The position numbers and the translations under genes were made by a program. Positions 15,868 to 25,073 of a stretch of 37,119 nt of DNA are shown piece after piece. Each line of letters begins with the position of its first letter. Position 1 is the stretch's first letter. The DNA comes from Myxococcales bacterium (GTDB lineage: Bacteria > Myxococcota_A > Polyangia > Palsa-1104), in contig JAQBQH010000080.1 in the NCBI GenBank assembly GCA_028287105.1, positions 1-37,119 on the forward strand, read 5' to 3'. The notes beneath the pieces were generated by a model, which saw nothing but the letters and a program-made list of their open reading frames with translations, was not told where the DNA came from and ran no database searches.

Positions 15868-17093
15868 CAGTTCCCTCGAATGGCGGTGATGGCGTCGAGC
15901 TTGGCCGCGCGCCGCGCCGGAAAGTATCCGAAGAAGAGGCCGACGCCGGCCGACACCGCCATCGCGACGATGGCCGCCTCGTGCGCCACGACCGTGACCC
16001 ACGTCGGCTTGAAGTGACGGATCACCGTCGACGCCACCACCGACATGCCGATGCCGGCGCCCACGCCGATACCACCACCGACGGCGGCCAGCAGGATGGC
16101 CTCGAGCAGGAACTGCCTGCCGATGTCGTTGGGGTTGGCGCCGATGGCCTTTCTGATTCCGATCTCGCGCACGCGCTCCGAGACGCTCACCAGCATCATG
16201 TTCATGACCCCGACGCCGCCCACGAGCAGCGCGATGCCGGCGATGAAGCTGACGATGGTCTGCATGATCCCGAACACGCCGGTGAAGCGCTCCATGACGC
16301 GCGAGAAGTCGAAGATCTGATAGTCGTCGACGTTGTGGTGCCGCTCGCTCAAGATGGCGTTGGCCACGCGCTTGACGATGTCGTTCGACTCCGGCCCGTC
16401 GGTCTTGAGCTGCAGGCGCGCCGCCGGGCGCACCTTGACGTCGGTGTCGGCCATGGTCTCGAGCGGCACGGCCACGAAGTCGAGCCAGTCGAAGCCGAAG
16501 CGCATGCCCCAGAACTCGTGGTTGGTCGCCTGCCCGACGACGCGGCAGCGGAGCGCGCCGATCTGCATGGTGTGGCCGACCGCGTCGCCGTCCCACAGCT
16601 CCTTGGCCGTCTTGTACCCGACCACGCACAGCTTCTGATGGCGGAGGTTCTCGTCGTCGTTGAAGAAGCGCCCCTTCTCCGCCTGCAGCTTCATCGATTC
16701 GAAGAAGTTGCCGTCGACGAAGATGCCGTCGGTGCGCGAGAGCTTGCCGTTGTCGGCGATGATGTCCTTGCGTCCGGTGCGCGAGAACATCGTCTTCTGC
16801 ACGAGGTGCGGCACATTGCTGTAGAGGAGGTCGCGATCCTGCAGCGTCATGCCGCGCGTGTAGCTCGACGCCTTGCCCTCTTCACGCTCGACCTCCTTGG
16901 GGCCGATCATGATGATGCGCCCGCCGCCCAGCTCCTCGATGGAGCGGAACAGCGTCGTCGAGCCCGACTGCGCCAGCGACGACATCAGCACGATCGAAAA
17001 GGCGCCGATGGTGATGCTGAGCACGGTCAGCATCGAGCGGAACTTGTGCCCGATGAGGACCTTGCGCGCGATATTGAGGTACTCGAAAAACAT
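15867..17093 (-). CDS. MacB-like ABC transporter permease (first of two)
   Basis: This 408-residue permease is homologous in layout to its downstream neighbour. It has an N-terminal helix (about 17-40, FRSMLTVLSITIGAFSIVLM), a periplasmic MacB-PCD-like domain, then the signature VSERVREIGIRKAIGANPND and three helices ending FFGYFPARRAAKLDAITAIR. It lacks a nucleotide-binding domain, which is supplied by the ATPase encoded at 19597-20370. Two distinct permeases in one operon suggest a heterodimeric transporter core rather than the MacB homodimer. Its start overlaps the adaptor stop (TAATG), and its stop overlaps the next start. Confidence 0.92.
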   Translation of the reverse strand: MFFEYLNIARKVLIGHKFRSMLTVLSITIGAFSIVLMSSLAQSGSTTLFRSIEELGGGRIIMIGPKEVEREEGKASSYTRGMTLQDRDLLYSNVPHLVQKTMFSRTGRKDIIADNGKLSRTDGIFVDGNFFESMKLQAEKGRFFNDDENLRHQKLCVVGYKTAKELWDGDAVGHTMQIGALRCRVVGQATNHEFWGMRFGFDWLDFVAVPLETMADTDVKVRPAARLQLKTDGPESNDIVKRVANAILSERHHNVDDYQIFDFSRVMERFTGVFGIMQTIVSFIAGIALLVGGVGVMNMMLVSVSERVREIGIRKAIGANPNDIGRQFLLEAILLAAVGGGIGVGAGIGMSVVASTVIRHFKPTWVTVVAHEAAIVAMAVSAGVGLFFGYFPARRAAKLDAITAIRGN

Positions 17094-18220
17094 TACATTT
17101 TATATTCGTTTTCCGCCGACGACCCGGGCTTGATCAGCACCTTGTCGCCTTCGGCGATGCCGGACGCGATCTCGATCTCGCGATCGTTGCGCGCGCCTAC
17201 TTTCACTTCGACCTTGTCGGTCTTCTGCTTGCCGTTCTCCGCCGGGACGACCTTCTGCACGAACTGCTTGCCGCCCTCTTTGATGACGGCCTCGATCGGC
17301 AGCGCCAGGACTTTCTCTTTCTTCTCGATGTGGATGCGCACGTCCGCCGTCATGCCCGGCTTGATGAGCGCGTCGGCCTTGGCCAGCGTCGCCTCGACGG
17401 GAAACACGTCGACCTGCTTGTCCTTGGGCGTGATCGACGCCGGCGCTATCTTGGTGATGACCGCCTCGTAGGTCTTGCCCGGCAGCGCGTCGAGCGTGAT
17501 GGTCACCTTCTGCCCCATCTTCACCTTGGCGACGTCGATCTGATTGAGGTCGGTCTTCACCAGCAGCGTCGACAGGTCGGCCACCGTCAAGAGCGCCTTG
17601 CCCTCGAACGTCGCCTGCACGCCGGGGGTCACGACCTCGCCCGGCTGGATGCCGCGCTCAGTGATGGTCCCGTCCATCGGCGAGATGACCCGCGTGTAGC
17701 GCAGCCGATCCGACGCCGCGTTGTAGGCGACCGTGGTGAGCTGCACCGCGACTTTCTTGGCGCGCACGTCCGACGCCGCGGTATCGACGTCCATCTGCGC
17801 CACGCCGCGCTGCTCGAGCCCCTTCTGCCGGCGATCGAGCGACAGCTGACTGAACTCGAGCGCGTTCTTCGCCGCGGCCACGTCAGCCTCGGTCCTGGAG
17901 ACCTCGCGCTCGTAGTCGGTCGGATCGAGCTGCAGCAGGATCTGCCCCTTCTTCACCTGCTGCCCCGCGTCGACGAACACCTTGAGCACCTGGCCGGCGA
18001 CCTTCGACTTGATCTCCACCTTCTCGCGTGGCTGCACCTTGCCGGTCTCGAGGACGTCGATGGGCAGATCGCCGCGCTTGACCGCCGTGATGAGCGACTG
18101 GTCGAGCTCCTTGGGACCGGCACCGCCGCGCTTCGAGTACGCGATGGCGCCGCCGATGATGAGGACGACGATGATCGACGGCGCCAACCAGCGGCGACGT
18201 TTTCGAGCTGGGTTAGCCAT
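17093..18220 (-). CDS. HlyD/MacA-type periplasmic adaptor protein
   Basis: This 375-residue membrane-fusion protein has one N-terminal membrane anchor (about 11-28, WLAPSIIVVLIIGGAIAYS). A lipoyl half-motif and barrel strand follow (VLETGKVQPREKVEIKSKVA), then VDAGQQVKKGQILLQLDPTD, a helical hairpin (about 100-165) and the returning lipoyl strand (ISPMDGTITERGIQPGEVV). The C-terminal beta-barrel and membrane-proximal domains complete the MacA-like plan. It bridges the inner-membrane permeases and the outer-membrane channel. ATG 18220 is chosen because GGAG lies 6 nt upstream. It overlaps the end of the channel gene by 8 nt and the start of the permease by 1 nt. Confidence 0.92.
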   Translation of the reverse strand: MANPARKRRRWLAPSIIVVLIIGGAIAYSKRGGAGPKELDQSLITAVKRGDLPIDVLETGKVQPREKVEIKSKVAGQVLKVFVDAGQQVKKGQILLQLDPTDYEREVSRTEADVAAAKNALEFSQLSLDRRQKGLEQRGVAQMDVDTAASDVRAKKVAVQLTTVAYNAASDRLRYTRVISPMDGTITERGIQPGEVVTPGVQATFEGKALLTVADLSTLLVKTDLNQIDVAKVKMGQKVTITLDALPGKTYEAVITKIAPASITPKDKQVDVFPVEATLAKADALIKPGMTADVRIHIEKKEKVLALPIEAVIKEGGKQFVQKVVPAENGKQKTDKVEVKVGARNDREIEIASGIAEGDKVLIKPGSSAENEYKM

Positions 18221-19643
18221 GGTCCACTCCGACGGTAAAGCCGAGCGCCGCCTGCAGCTCGTACCACTGCAATTGCAGCTGCGCGGTGACATCCGCGAGC
18301 TGCAGCTCGGCGTTGGCGAGATCGATCTGCGCGTCGAGATACTCGATGATGAGCGCGTCGCCGTTCTTGTAGCGACTCTCGACGATCTTCAAATTGTCGC
18401 GCGCCACGTCGCGCGCCCCGATGAGCGGCGTGCGCCGCGCGTAGAGCTTCTGCAAGTTCGCGTGCGCCGCGCGCACCTCGGAGTCGACGAAGCGCTCGAA
18501 CCGGCGCGTCTCCTGCTGCAGGATCTGCTCCTGATAGTGCGCGTCCGCCGTCGACGTGTACGTGTTCAACGTATCGAAGAAGTTCATCGTCAGCGTGGCA
18601 CCGGCGGTGAAGTTGCCCGACAGGTTGCCAAACGGATTGGCCGCCGACGACAGCTGGCGCGAGCCGGTGCCGATGTTGAACTGGTTGTTGCCGTACTGGA
18701 ACAGCGCCAGCAGCGTCAGCTGCGGATAGAAGTTGGACCGCGCCATGCGCACCAGCTGGTGCTGCACCTCGACCTGCAGCTTGGCGTTCTGCACCTCGGG
18801 CCGCCGCCCCAGCGCGTCCTTGACCAGCTCGAGCGCGGTCGGTGGCACCGAGTCGGGCACCTCAATCTCGTCGACCAGCTCGACTTCGTCGGGGGTACCG
18901 AGCGAGACCCCGAGCTGCGCCGAGGCCACGCGCGCCTGGCCGCCCAGATCTTCGAGCGTCGCCATCTGCGAGAGCTTTCGTTGCGTCGCGCGGTTGCGAT
19001 CGATCGGCGGCGCCAGCCCCGCCTTGACGCGGCCATCGGCCACCGACTCGGCGTCGATCATCCGCTGCAGCGACGCCTGCTGCACGTCGCGCAGGATGAT
19101 GAGCCGCCGCACCTGCCAATAAGCGCGCGCCACCGCCAGCGCCGTGTCCTTGCGCTGCTGCTTGATCTGCACGATGGCCGCCTGCTGGGCGACCTTGGCG
19201 CGCTTGACGTTGACCTCGACGCGAAAGCCGCTGAACAGGTAGTAGTTGAGATTGGCCGAGAAGTTCGACAATCCCGTCCACTGCGCCGGCTGCTGCTCCG
19301 ACGACGGCACCAGCATCCCCGGCAGCGTCAGCCCCGCGAACGTCCCGCCGCAGAACGACGATGGCGTCGTCACGTCGGAGCAGGTGTACAGCGTCGGCCC
19401 GCCGATGTTGGTCTTGTTCCACAGCTCCTGCAGCGAGCCGTCGATCTTCAAGCTGAAGCGATCGAGCTGGGCGCGCAGCACGCCCAGCTTGGCGCGGTCG
19501 TCGGCGATGTGCGCTTCGGCCACCACCGGCTCCACCTTCATCGCCATCTGCACCGCTTCGGCCAACGTCAGCCGCCGCGGCGCAGCGCTGGCGACGCTAG
19601 TGGTCGCTGTGATGGCTAGCGTGATGAGAACGGTTGCTCGCAT
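18213..19643 (-). CDS. TolC-family outer-membrane efflux channel
   Basis: This 476-residue protein has a Sec signal peptide ([20 protein letters not shown]) and two long helical repeats typical of the outer-membrane efflux family. Supporting features are the N-terminal LTLAEAVQMAMKVEPVVAEA and the duplicated heptad-rich segments near 185-245 and 390-470 (AHANLQKLYARRTPL, DNLKIVESRYKNGDALIIEY). It should form the trimeric exit duct for the MacAB-like pump. A Cys-bearing insertion (YTCSDVTTPSSFCGG, about 84-98) in the first half is unusual and may form a disulphide loop. Its start lies 47 nt inside the ATPase gene. Confidence 0.92.
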   Translation of the reverse strand: MRATVLITLAITATTSVASAAPRRLTLAEAVQMAMKVEPVVAEAHIADDRAKLGVLRAQLDRFSLKIDGSLQELWNKTNIGGPTLYTCSDVTTPSSFCGGTFAGLTLPGMLVPSSEQQPAQWTGLSNFSANLNYYLFSGFRVEVNVKRAKVAQQAAIVQIKQQRKDTALAVARAYWQVRRLIILRDVQQASLQRMIDAESVADGRVKAGLAPPIDRNRATQRKLSQMATLEDLGGQARVASAQLGVSLGTPDEVELVDEIEVPDSVPPTALELVKDALGRRPEVQNAKLQVEVQHQLVRMARSNFYPQLTLLALFQYGNNQFNIGTGSRQLSSAANPFGNLSGNFTAGATLTMNFFDTLNTYTSTADAHYQEQILQQETRRFERFVDSEVRAAHANLQKLYARRTPLIGARDVARDNLKIVESRYKNGDALIIEYLDAQIDLANAELQLADVTAQLQLQWYELQAALGFTVGVDHG

Positions 19644-20370
19644 CGGAATCCTTGGTCTTGGTCTCGTCGCTGAGAATGACGCCGTCCTTGAACGTCACCA
19701 CGCGCTCGGCGTATGCCGCGATATTGGGATCGTGAGTCACCAGCACCACCGTCATGCCCTGGCGGTGCAGCTCGACGAAGAGCTCCATGACCGATTTGGT
19801 CGTCGTCGAATCGAGCGCGCCCGTCGGCTCGTCGGCGAGCAGGAGCAGCGGCTCGTTGACGATGGCGCGCGCGATCGAGACGCGCTGCTGCTGTCCGCCC
19901 GAGAGCTGATTGGGCAGGTGGTCCATGCGGTCGGCCAGGCCGACGCGATCGAGCGCCGTGATCGCCTTCTTGCGCCGCGTCGAGCGCCGCTCGCCGGCGT
20001 AGACCATCGGCAGCTCCACGTTCTCGAGCGCCGAGTCGCGCGGCAAGAGGTTGAACGACTGGAACACGAAGCCAATCTTGCGATTGCGCAGCGCCGCCAG
20101 CTCGAACTCGTCGAGGTTCTGCACCGGCTCGCCGTCGAGGAGATACTCGCCGTCGCTCGGCCGATCGAGCGTGCCGATGAGGTTGAGCATCGTCGACTTG
20201 CCCGATCCGGACGCGCCCATGATCGCCACCATCTCGCCGGCGCGCACGATGAAGTCGACCGAGCGGAGCGCGTGAACCGCGATCTCACCCATGTGGTAGA
20301 CCTTGCCGATGGCGCGGAGCTCGATGATCGGCGCCGCGACGCGAGGGTCTTCTGTCATTACTTTGAGCAC
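19597..20370 (-). CDS. MacB/LolD-type ABC transporter ATPase
   Basis: This 257-residue nucleotide-binding subunit has Walker [10 protein letters not shown] (52-60), the Q-loop Q104, signature LSGGQQQR (156-163), Walker [11 protein letters not shown] (175-184) and switch H213 (VTHD). All residues needed for ATP hydrolysis are present. The family powers lipoprotein release (LolD) or MacB-type export; the neighbouring adaptor and channel point to export. The start is GTG 20370 (GAGG 5 nt upstream) or in-frame ATG 20358. The His-rich C-terminus ([11 protein letters not shown]) lies exactly in the 47-nt overlap with the channel gene and is probably a by-product of that overlap. It heads the five-gene operon. 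Confidence 0.93.
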   Translation of the reverse strand: MLKVMTEDPRVAAPIIELRAIGKVYHMGEIAVHALRSVDFIVRAGEMVAIMGASGSGKSTMLNLIGTLDRPSDGEYLLDGEPVQNLDEFELAALRNRKIGFVFQSFNLLPRDSALENVELPMVYAGERRSTRRKKAITALDRVGLADRMDHLPNQLSGGQQQRVSIARAIVNEPLLLLADEPTGALDSTTTKSVMELFVELHRQGMTVVLVTHDPNIAAYAERVVTFKDGVILSDETKTKDSDASNRSHHASHHSDH

Positions 20371-20473
20371 GCTCTCCTCTAGTGTCCGTCGAGAGTGGAA
20401 AGTTTCAATCCCGCAACGACAACTGACAGGCCTTTATTCCGCTTTTCTTCAACGCTAACGTGTGAGGCCCGTC

Positions 20474-20668
20474 ATGGACTCGACCACACCGCGGTTTGCC
20501 GGCCTGGCTCTTCGTCTCGTCGAGAGCGCGCTGCGCTCCACGCCACTGCCCCGGATGCTCTCTCGCATGGTCATCGAGCGCAAGCTACGCGCGATCGACT
20601 TCCGCGCCGAAGGTGAGCCTGCTCCGTTCTACATGCCGATGCCATTCACGAGGAAACACCGGCCATGA
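20474..20668 (+). CDS. Small protein coupled to the amidase; resembles an FAAH N-terminal segment
   Basis: This 64-residue ORF is basic and helical (LALRLVESALRSTPLPRMLS) and ends GEPAPFYMPMPFTRKHRP. ATG 20474 has GAGG 6 nt upstream. Its stop overlaps the amidase start as ATGA. By memory comparison, the order of features (hydrophobic helix, basic helix, then a Pro-rich ending in PMPF) matches the region before the catalytic core of plant-type fatty-acid-amide hydrolases. I infer a split-off N-terminal segment or a dedicated partner. Alternatives are a leader peptide for coupling or a chance ORF. No other motif is visible. Confidence 0.6.
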   Translation: MDSTTPRFAGLALRLVESALRSTPLPRMLSRMVIERKLRAIDFRAEGEPAPFYMPMPFTRKHRP

Positions 20669-22029
20669 GCTTTCGGTTCCCGACGGCGGCCGATTTTCAA
20701 GATGCCTACCGCAAGGAGACCACCGATCCGCTCCTCGTCGCCGAGCGGGCGCTGCAGGCGGCCCGCCGGCTCGACCACATGGAGCCGGCCATGCGGACCT
20801 TCATCGCCCTCGACGAGGCGGACGTGCGGCGGCAGGCCGAAGCGTCGGCGAAGCGGTGGCGAGCCAGGGAGCCGCTTTCGCCGCTCGACGGGGTCCCCGT
20901 CGCGGTGAAGGACGAATATGATGTAGTCGGATATCCCACCACCTGCGGGACCAAGTTCCTCGGCAAGACGCCGGCGACGGTGGATGCGCTGGCGGTCGCG
21001 CGACTGCGCGGGGCGGGCGCGATCATCTTCGGCAAGACCAACATGCACGAGCTGGGGATGCAGCCGTCGGGGGTCAATCCGTGGCACGGCACGGCGCGCA
21101 ACCCGTACGATCCGGCGCGCGACACCGGGGGGTCGTCGTCGGGGTCGGGGGCCTGCGTGGGCATGGGGCTGACTCCGATCGCGCTCGGCAATGACGGCGG
21201 CGGCTCGATCCGCGTGCCGGCGTCGCACAACGGCGTGGTCGGCATCAAGGGCACCTTCGGGCGCGTGCCGACCGAGGGCGTGCCGCTCTTGTGCTGGTCG
21301 CTCGAGCACTCGGGGCCGCTCGGCGGCAGTGTCGCCGACGTCGTGACCGCGTTCGGCGTCATCACCGGCGAGGCGCTGGCGCTGCCGGAGCTCCCCAAGA
21401 CGCTGCGCATCGGCATGTGCGACCGCTGGTGGGGCTGGGCCGACGGCGAGGTCGCGGCCATCGCGCGCGCGGCAGTCGAGCGCATCGTCGGCGGGCAGCT
21501 GGTCGACATCGAGCTGCCGCATATCGAGCTGTCGCTGCCGGTCGGCGCGGCCACCTTCACCGTCGAGGGCGCGGCGGCGATGGACGCCGCCATCGAGGCC
21601 GGCGAACCGATGTCGCCGTCGACGCGGATCGCGTTCGAGATGGCGCGCGGCATGGGCGCGGTCGCCTACGTCAAGGCGCAGCGGGCGCGCGCGCTCATCG
21701 TGCGCGACTTCGAGCGGGCCTGGGACGACGTCGACGTCATCGTCACGCCGACGACGGCGATCACGGCGCCGCCCTACCCCGACGACGCCCATGCGCACGG
21801 GGAGCTCGACGAGAACAAGATCAACAAGTCGGTCACCTTCACGTTCGCGTCGAACCTGACGGGGATGCCGGCGGCGTCGGTGCCGTGCGGCTACGACGCG
21901 CACGGCATGCCGGTGGGGCTGCAGGTCATCGCGCCGTGGGGCGAAGATCTGCGCGCGCTCGCCGTCGCTGCCGCCGTCGAGCATGTGACCCACCGTCACA
22001 AGCCGAAGATCTGGTGCTCGCCGCTCTAG
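20665..22029 (+). CDS. Amidase-signature hydrolase, FAAH-like
   Basis: This 454-residue amidase-signature enzyme cleaves an amide or ester bond. The Ser-cisSer-Lys triad is visible: K82 in PVAVKDEYD, S157 in TGGSSSGSG (154-162) and nucleophile S181 in GGGSIRVPAS (178-187). The 24-residue spacing between the two serines equals that of rat fatty-acid-amide hydrolase. GKTNMHELGMQPSG (123-136) is also a family hallmark. There is no GatB or GatC partner and the protein is not GatA-like in context, so it is probably a stand-alone amidase. Plant FAAH-like enzymes are the closest match I recognise. It is cytoplasmic, and ATG 20665 overlaps the preceding small ORF. Confidence 0.9.
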   Translation: MSFRFPTAADFQDAYRKETTDPLLVAERALQAARRLDHMEPAMRTFIALDEADVRRQAEASAKRWRAREPLSPLDGVPVAVKDEYDVVGYPTTCGTKFLGKTPATVDALAVARLRGAGAIIFGKTNMHELGMQPSGVNPWHGTARNPYDPARDTGGSSSGSGACVGMGLTPIALGNDGGGSIRVPASHNGVVGIKGTFGRVPTEGVPLLCWSLEHSGPLGGSVADVVTAFGVITGEALALPELPKTLRIGMCDRWWGWADGEVAAIARAAVERIVGGQLVDIELPHIELSLPVGAATFTVEGAAAMDAAIEAGEPMSPSTRIAFEMARGMGAVAYVKAQRARALIVRDFERAWDDVDVIVTPTTAITAPPYPDDAHAHGELDENKINKSVTFTFASNLTGMPAASVPCGYDAHGMPVGLQVIAPWGEDLRALAVAAAVEHVTHRHKPKIWCSPL

Positions 22030-22038
22030 GCCAGGCTC

Positions 22039-23475
22039 TCAGCGGACTACGCTAGCTTTGGCGGAGATGGGCAGCGCCAGCTCCTCGAGCGAGCGGCGCT
22101 CGGCGTCGACGCCGAGGAACCAGGCGACGGCGGCGCCGCCGAACATCAAGAGCGCGCCGAAGCTATAGCCGGCGAAGACCGACATGCGCGACCTCGTCTC
22201 GATGAGCGCGCCGAACAGCGCCGGCGCCGCCAGCCCGCCGACGCCGGTGCCGACGGCGTAGAAGACCGCGATGGCCATGGCGCGGATCTCGAGTGGAAAG
22301 ACCTCGCTGACGGTGAGATAGGCGCTCGACGCGGCCGCCGAGGCGACGAAGAAGATGACGCTCCACAGCACGGTCTGCGAGGTGGCGGTGAGGACGCCGC
22401 GCGCGAACAGCCAGCCGGTGACGAGGAGCATCAGCGCCGAGATCGCGTAGGTCGACGCGATCATGCGCCGCCGGCCGATGGTGTCGAACAGGCGTCCGAT
22501 GGTGAGCGGCCCGAAGAAGTTTCCCGCCGCGAACGGCACGATGTAGTAGCCGATGTGCTCGGCCGGCACGCCGTAGAAGGTCGACAGGATGAGCGCGTAG
22601 GTGAAGAAGATGGCGTTGTAGAAGAACGCCTGCGAGATCATGAGACCGAGGCCGAGCATGGTGCGGCGCAGATAGGGGCCGCCGAGGATGCGCAGCACGT
22701 CGGTGATGGAGGTGTGGGGGCGGACCTCGACGCGGATCTTGGCGGTCACCGGCGGCAGCGACGAGAGGCCGTGCTCGCGCATCACCTGCGCTTCGATATG
22801 CTGCACCTCGCGCTCGGCCTCCTCGGGGCGGCCGTGAACGAGCAGCCAGCGCGGGCTCTCGGGCAGGAGGCGGCGCACGATCAAGATCGAGCCGCCCAGC
22901 AGTGCGCCCATGCCGAAGGCGACGCGCCAGCCGAGCTGGTGGCCGAGGACGCGCGGATCGAGCAGCACCACCGACGCCATGGCGCCGAGCGCGGCGCCGA
23001 TCCAGTAGCTGCCGTTGAGCGCGATGTCGCAGAAGCCGCGGACGCGCGCCGGCAGGAGCTCGTCGATCGCCGAGTTCATCGCCGCGCACTCGCCACCGAT
23101 GCCGAAGCCGGTGAGCGCGCGAAAGAACGCGAACGACCAGAAGCTCCACGCGGTGGCGGTGAGCGCGGTCGCGGCCAGGTAGACGCCGAGGGTGACCAGG
23201 AACAGCTTCTTGCGGCCGAGCCGATCGGTGAGCCGCCCGAAGAAGAGCGCACCGACGATGGCGCCGAAGATGTACGCGGTCGCGGAGTAGCCGACGTCGC
23301 GCGCGGTCAGCCCCAGCGTGCCGGGCTCCTGCAGCACCGAGCCGAGCGCGCCGACGATGGTGACCTCCAGCCCGTCGAGGATCCAGGTGATGCCGAGGGC
23401 GACAACGACCAGCCAGTGCCAGCGCGACCAGGGCAGGCGGTCGAGCCGCGCCGGGATGTCGGTCTCGAGGGTCAT
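22039..23475 (-). CDS. MFS transporter (sugar/aromatic-acid porter type)
   Basis: This 478-residue transporter has twelve predicted membrane helices. The cytoplasmic motif [13 protein letters not shown] (after helix 2) and its second-half counterpart [13 protein letters not shown] are intact. [11 protein letters not shown] in helix 1 and the [20 protein letters not shown] segment after helix 3 resemble the SP/AAHS branch. [12 protein letters not shown] before the central loop also supports this branch. The substrate is unknown. ATG 23475 overlaps the stop of the macro-domain gene by 4 nt (ATGA), and the longer in-frame extension is rejected. The gene converges on the amidase, with 9 bp between the stops. 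Confidence 0.9.
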   Translation of the reverse strand: MTLETDIPARLDRLPWSRWHWLVVVALGITWILDGLEVTIVGALGSVLQEPGTLGLTARDVGYSATAYIFGAIVGALFFGRLTDRLGRKKLFLVTLGVYLAATALTATAWSFWSFAFFRALTGFGIGGECAAMNSAIDELLPARVRGFCDIALNGSYWIGAALGAMASVVLLDPRVLGHQLGWRVAFGMGALLGGSILIVRRLLPESPRWLLVHGRPEEAEREVQHIEAQVMREHGLSSLPPVTAKIRVEVRPHTSITDVLRILGGPYLRRTMLGLGLMISQAFFYNAIFFTYALILSTFYGVPAEHIGYYIVPFAAGNFFGPLTIGRLFDTIGRRRMIASTYAISALMLLVTGWLFARGVLTATSQTVLWSVIFFVASAAASSAYLTVSEVFPLEIRAMAIAVFYAVGTGVGGLAAPALFGALIETRSRMSVFAGYSFGALLMFGGAAVAWFLGVDAERRSLEELALPISAKASVVR

Positions 23476-23981
23476 CGATAGGCGAGGAGCGCGCGCTCGA
23501 GGGCCATCGTCGCGTCGGGGTTGAAGGTGCAGAAGATGACCTCCTGGGGCAGCGGGTTCGCCGCGAGCCAGGTCAGCACTTCGCGCGCCGCGATCTCGGC
23601 GGCGGCGTCGACGGGATAGTTGTAGATCCCGGTCGAGACCGAGGGGAAGGCGATGGTGCGCAGGCCGTGCTGCTCCGCGAGCGCGAGGCTGCGGCGGTAG
23701 CACGACGCCAGGAGCTCCGGCTCGCCGTGGCCGCCACCGCGCCAGACCGGGCCGACGGTGTGGATGACGTGGCGCGCTTTCAGGCGATGGCCGGACGTGA
23801 TCTTGGCGTCGCCGGTGTTGCAGCCGTGCAGCAGGCGGCACTCGTCGACGAGCCCGGGGCCGGCCGCGCGATGGATGGCGCCGTCGACCCCGCCGCCGCC
23901 GAGGAGCGCGGTGTTGGCGGCGTTGACGATGGCGTCGACGTCGAGGGTGGTGATGTCGCCCTGCCAGACCTTGGCGCGCAT
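23472..23981 (-). CDS. Macro-domain (ADP-ribose-binding) protein
   Basis: This 169-residue single macro domain resembles O-acetyl-ADP-ribose deacetylases. Diagnostic features are D9, VNAAN (19-23), [16 protein letters not shown] (27-42), [13 protein letters not shown] (53-65), HTVGPVW (74-80) and the phosphate loop [10 protein letters not shown] (114-123). These fit the MacroD/YmdB-type catalytic set, so hydrolysis of ADP-ribose esters or reversal of ADP-ribosylation is likely. The protein is cytoplasmic. It sits 3 nt after the MltA-like stop codon and overlaps the transporter gene. No ADP-ribosyltransferase or NAD-consuming toxin is encoded in this window. Confidence 0.94.
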   Translation of the reverse strand: MRAKVWQGDITTLDVDAIVNAANTALLGGGGVDGAIHRAAGPGLVDECRLLHGCNTGDAKITSGHRLKARHVIHTVGPVWRGGGHGEPELLASCYRRSLALAEQHGLRTIAFPSVSTGIYNYPVDAAAEIAAREVLTWLAANPLPQEVIFCTFNPDATMALERALLAYR

Positions 23982-23984
23982 GAG

Positions 23985-25073
23985 CTACCTCGACATAAGC
24001 ACCCAGGCGTCGCCTTGCACCGTCATCGCCTGGGCGGCGGCGAGCGCGTAGTCGTCGTCGCCGAAATAAAGGTCCATGCGCTGGCCGCGGATGCCGGCGC
24101 CGGTGTCCTGCGCCAGCATGACGCGCGAGAACGGCTCCCAGCCGGTGATGGTGCCGTTGGCGACGATGGGCTTTTGCGCGCGCACGAACAGCAGCGAGCC
24201 CATGGGGACCCGCTCGGCGTCGACGGCCACGGAGCGGTTGTTGACCAGCGCGCCGTACCTGCCGCCGCCGGCTTTGTCGACGCTGCGGAAGAAGACGAAG
24301 TGCGGATTTTTGCCCCAGTAGACGTTGAGGTCGGCCGGGTGCGAGGCGAAATAGGCGCGCGCCTTGGGATTGCCGGGCGCGTGCGACGGCGGCGGCGGGC
24401 CCGACGGCAGGCGGTTGTCGGCGATGAGCAGCTTGGAGACGTTCTGGTAGGCCTGGCCGTTGTGGCCGTCGGAGCCGACCGGCATCATCTTGCCGTCGGG
24501 GAGCTGGATCATGCCGGCGCCCTCGACGTGGAGCGCGAGGGCATCGTAGGCGTCGGCCAGCCACACCAGCTCGAGCGCGCGCCCGGCGAGCGCGCCGCCG
24601 AGGATCTGCGCGGTGGTGTAGCGCGCCGCGGCGTCCTTGGGGCGCTTGTAGAGCGGCCAGCGATAGGTCGCGTCCTGCGTGAGCGAGCCGCGCACCGTCG
24701 GGGTGTGATAGGCGGTGAACATCACGCGGTCGGTGCCGACGTGAAGCCAGACGTACTTGTACATGAGCGCGCCGCACAGGTTGGCGCGATCGTTGGCTTT
24801 GGCGAGCGCGACGAGGGGCTTGAGGGTGCGGGCGGCGTAGTCCGAGGCACGCACGGGGGTGGCGCCGAAGCTGAGCGTCGCCGAGGAGCGCTCCAGGGCC
24901 GGCAATTCGCGCTCGATGGCCGCCGCCAGCGACGGCAGATCGAAGTCGTCGCAGGCGACGCTGAGAGTCTCCGGCTTGGCAGCCACCAGCTGCGCCGTCG
25001 CCGTCGAGCCGGCGCAGCCGATGACGGCGATCACGAGGAGGAAGCGGCTCAATTCGCGTGACATGCGCGCCAT
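23985..25073 (-). CDS. mltA: MltA-like membrane-bound lytic murein transglycosylase
   Basis: This 362-residue predicted lipoprotein (VIGC lipobox, Cys20) cleaves peptidoglycan glycan strands non-hydrolytically. FTAYHTPTVRGS followed by YRWPLYKRP (about 118-145) corresponds to the TGYYEP/YPLY signature of MltA. The C-terminal 3D domain holds PHFVFFR, AVDAERVPMGSLLFV and VMLAQDTGAGIRGQRMDLYF, with the conserved Asp triplet at the active-site cleft. The family layout and length (about 360) agree. The start may be ATG 25073 or ATG 25064; neither has a Shine-Dalgarno sequence, and a TACAAT box favours a leaderless start at 25064. It heads an operon with the macro-domain and MFS genes. Confidence 0.9.
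   Translation of the reverse strand: MARMSRELSRFLLVIAVIGCAGSTATAQLVAAKPETLSVACDDFDLPSLAAAIERELPALERSSATLSFGATPVRASDYAARTLKPLVALAKANDRANLCGALMYKYVWLHVGTDRVMFTAYHTPTVRGSLTQDATYRWPLYKRPKDAAARYTTAQILGGALAGRALELVWLADAYDALALHVEGAGMIQLPDGKMMPVGSDGHNGQAYQNVSKLLIADNRLPSGPPPPSHAPGNPKARAYFASHPADLNVYWGKNPHFVFFRSVDKAGGGRYGALVNNRSVAVDAERVPMGSLLFVRAQKPIVANGTITGWEPFSRVMLAQDTGAGIRGQRMDLYFGDDDYALAAAQAMTVQGDAWVLMSR

Noticed and set aside
14617-16629. Longer (670-codon) version of the second permease
   Set aside because: The upstream extension overlaps the first permease in another frame and is low-complexity. The FtsX/MacB N-terminal helix begins just after ATG 15867.
20326-20370. Two possible ATPase starts (GTG 20370, ATG 20358)
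   Set aside because: ATG 20358 was set aside because GAGG is 5 nt before the GTG and too far from the ATG; the distinction is not certain.
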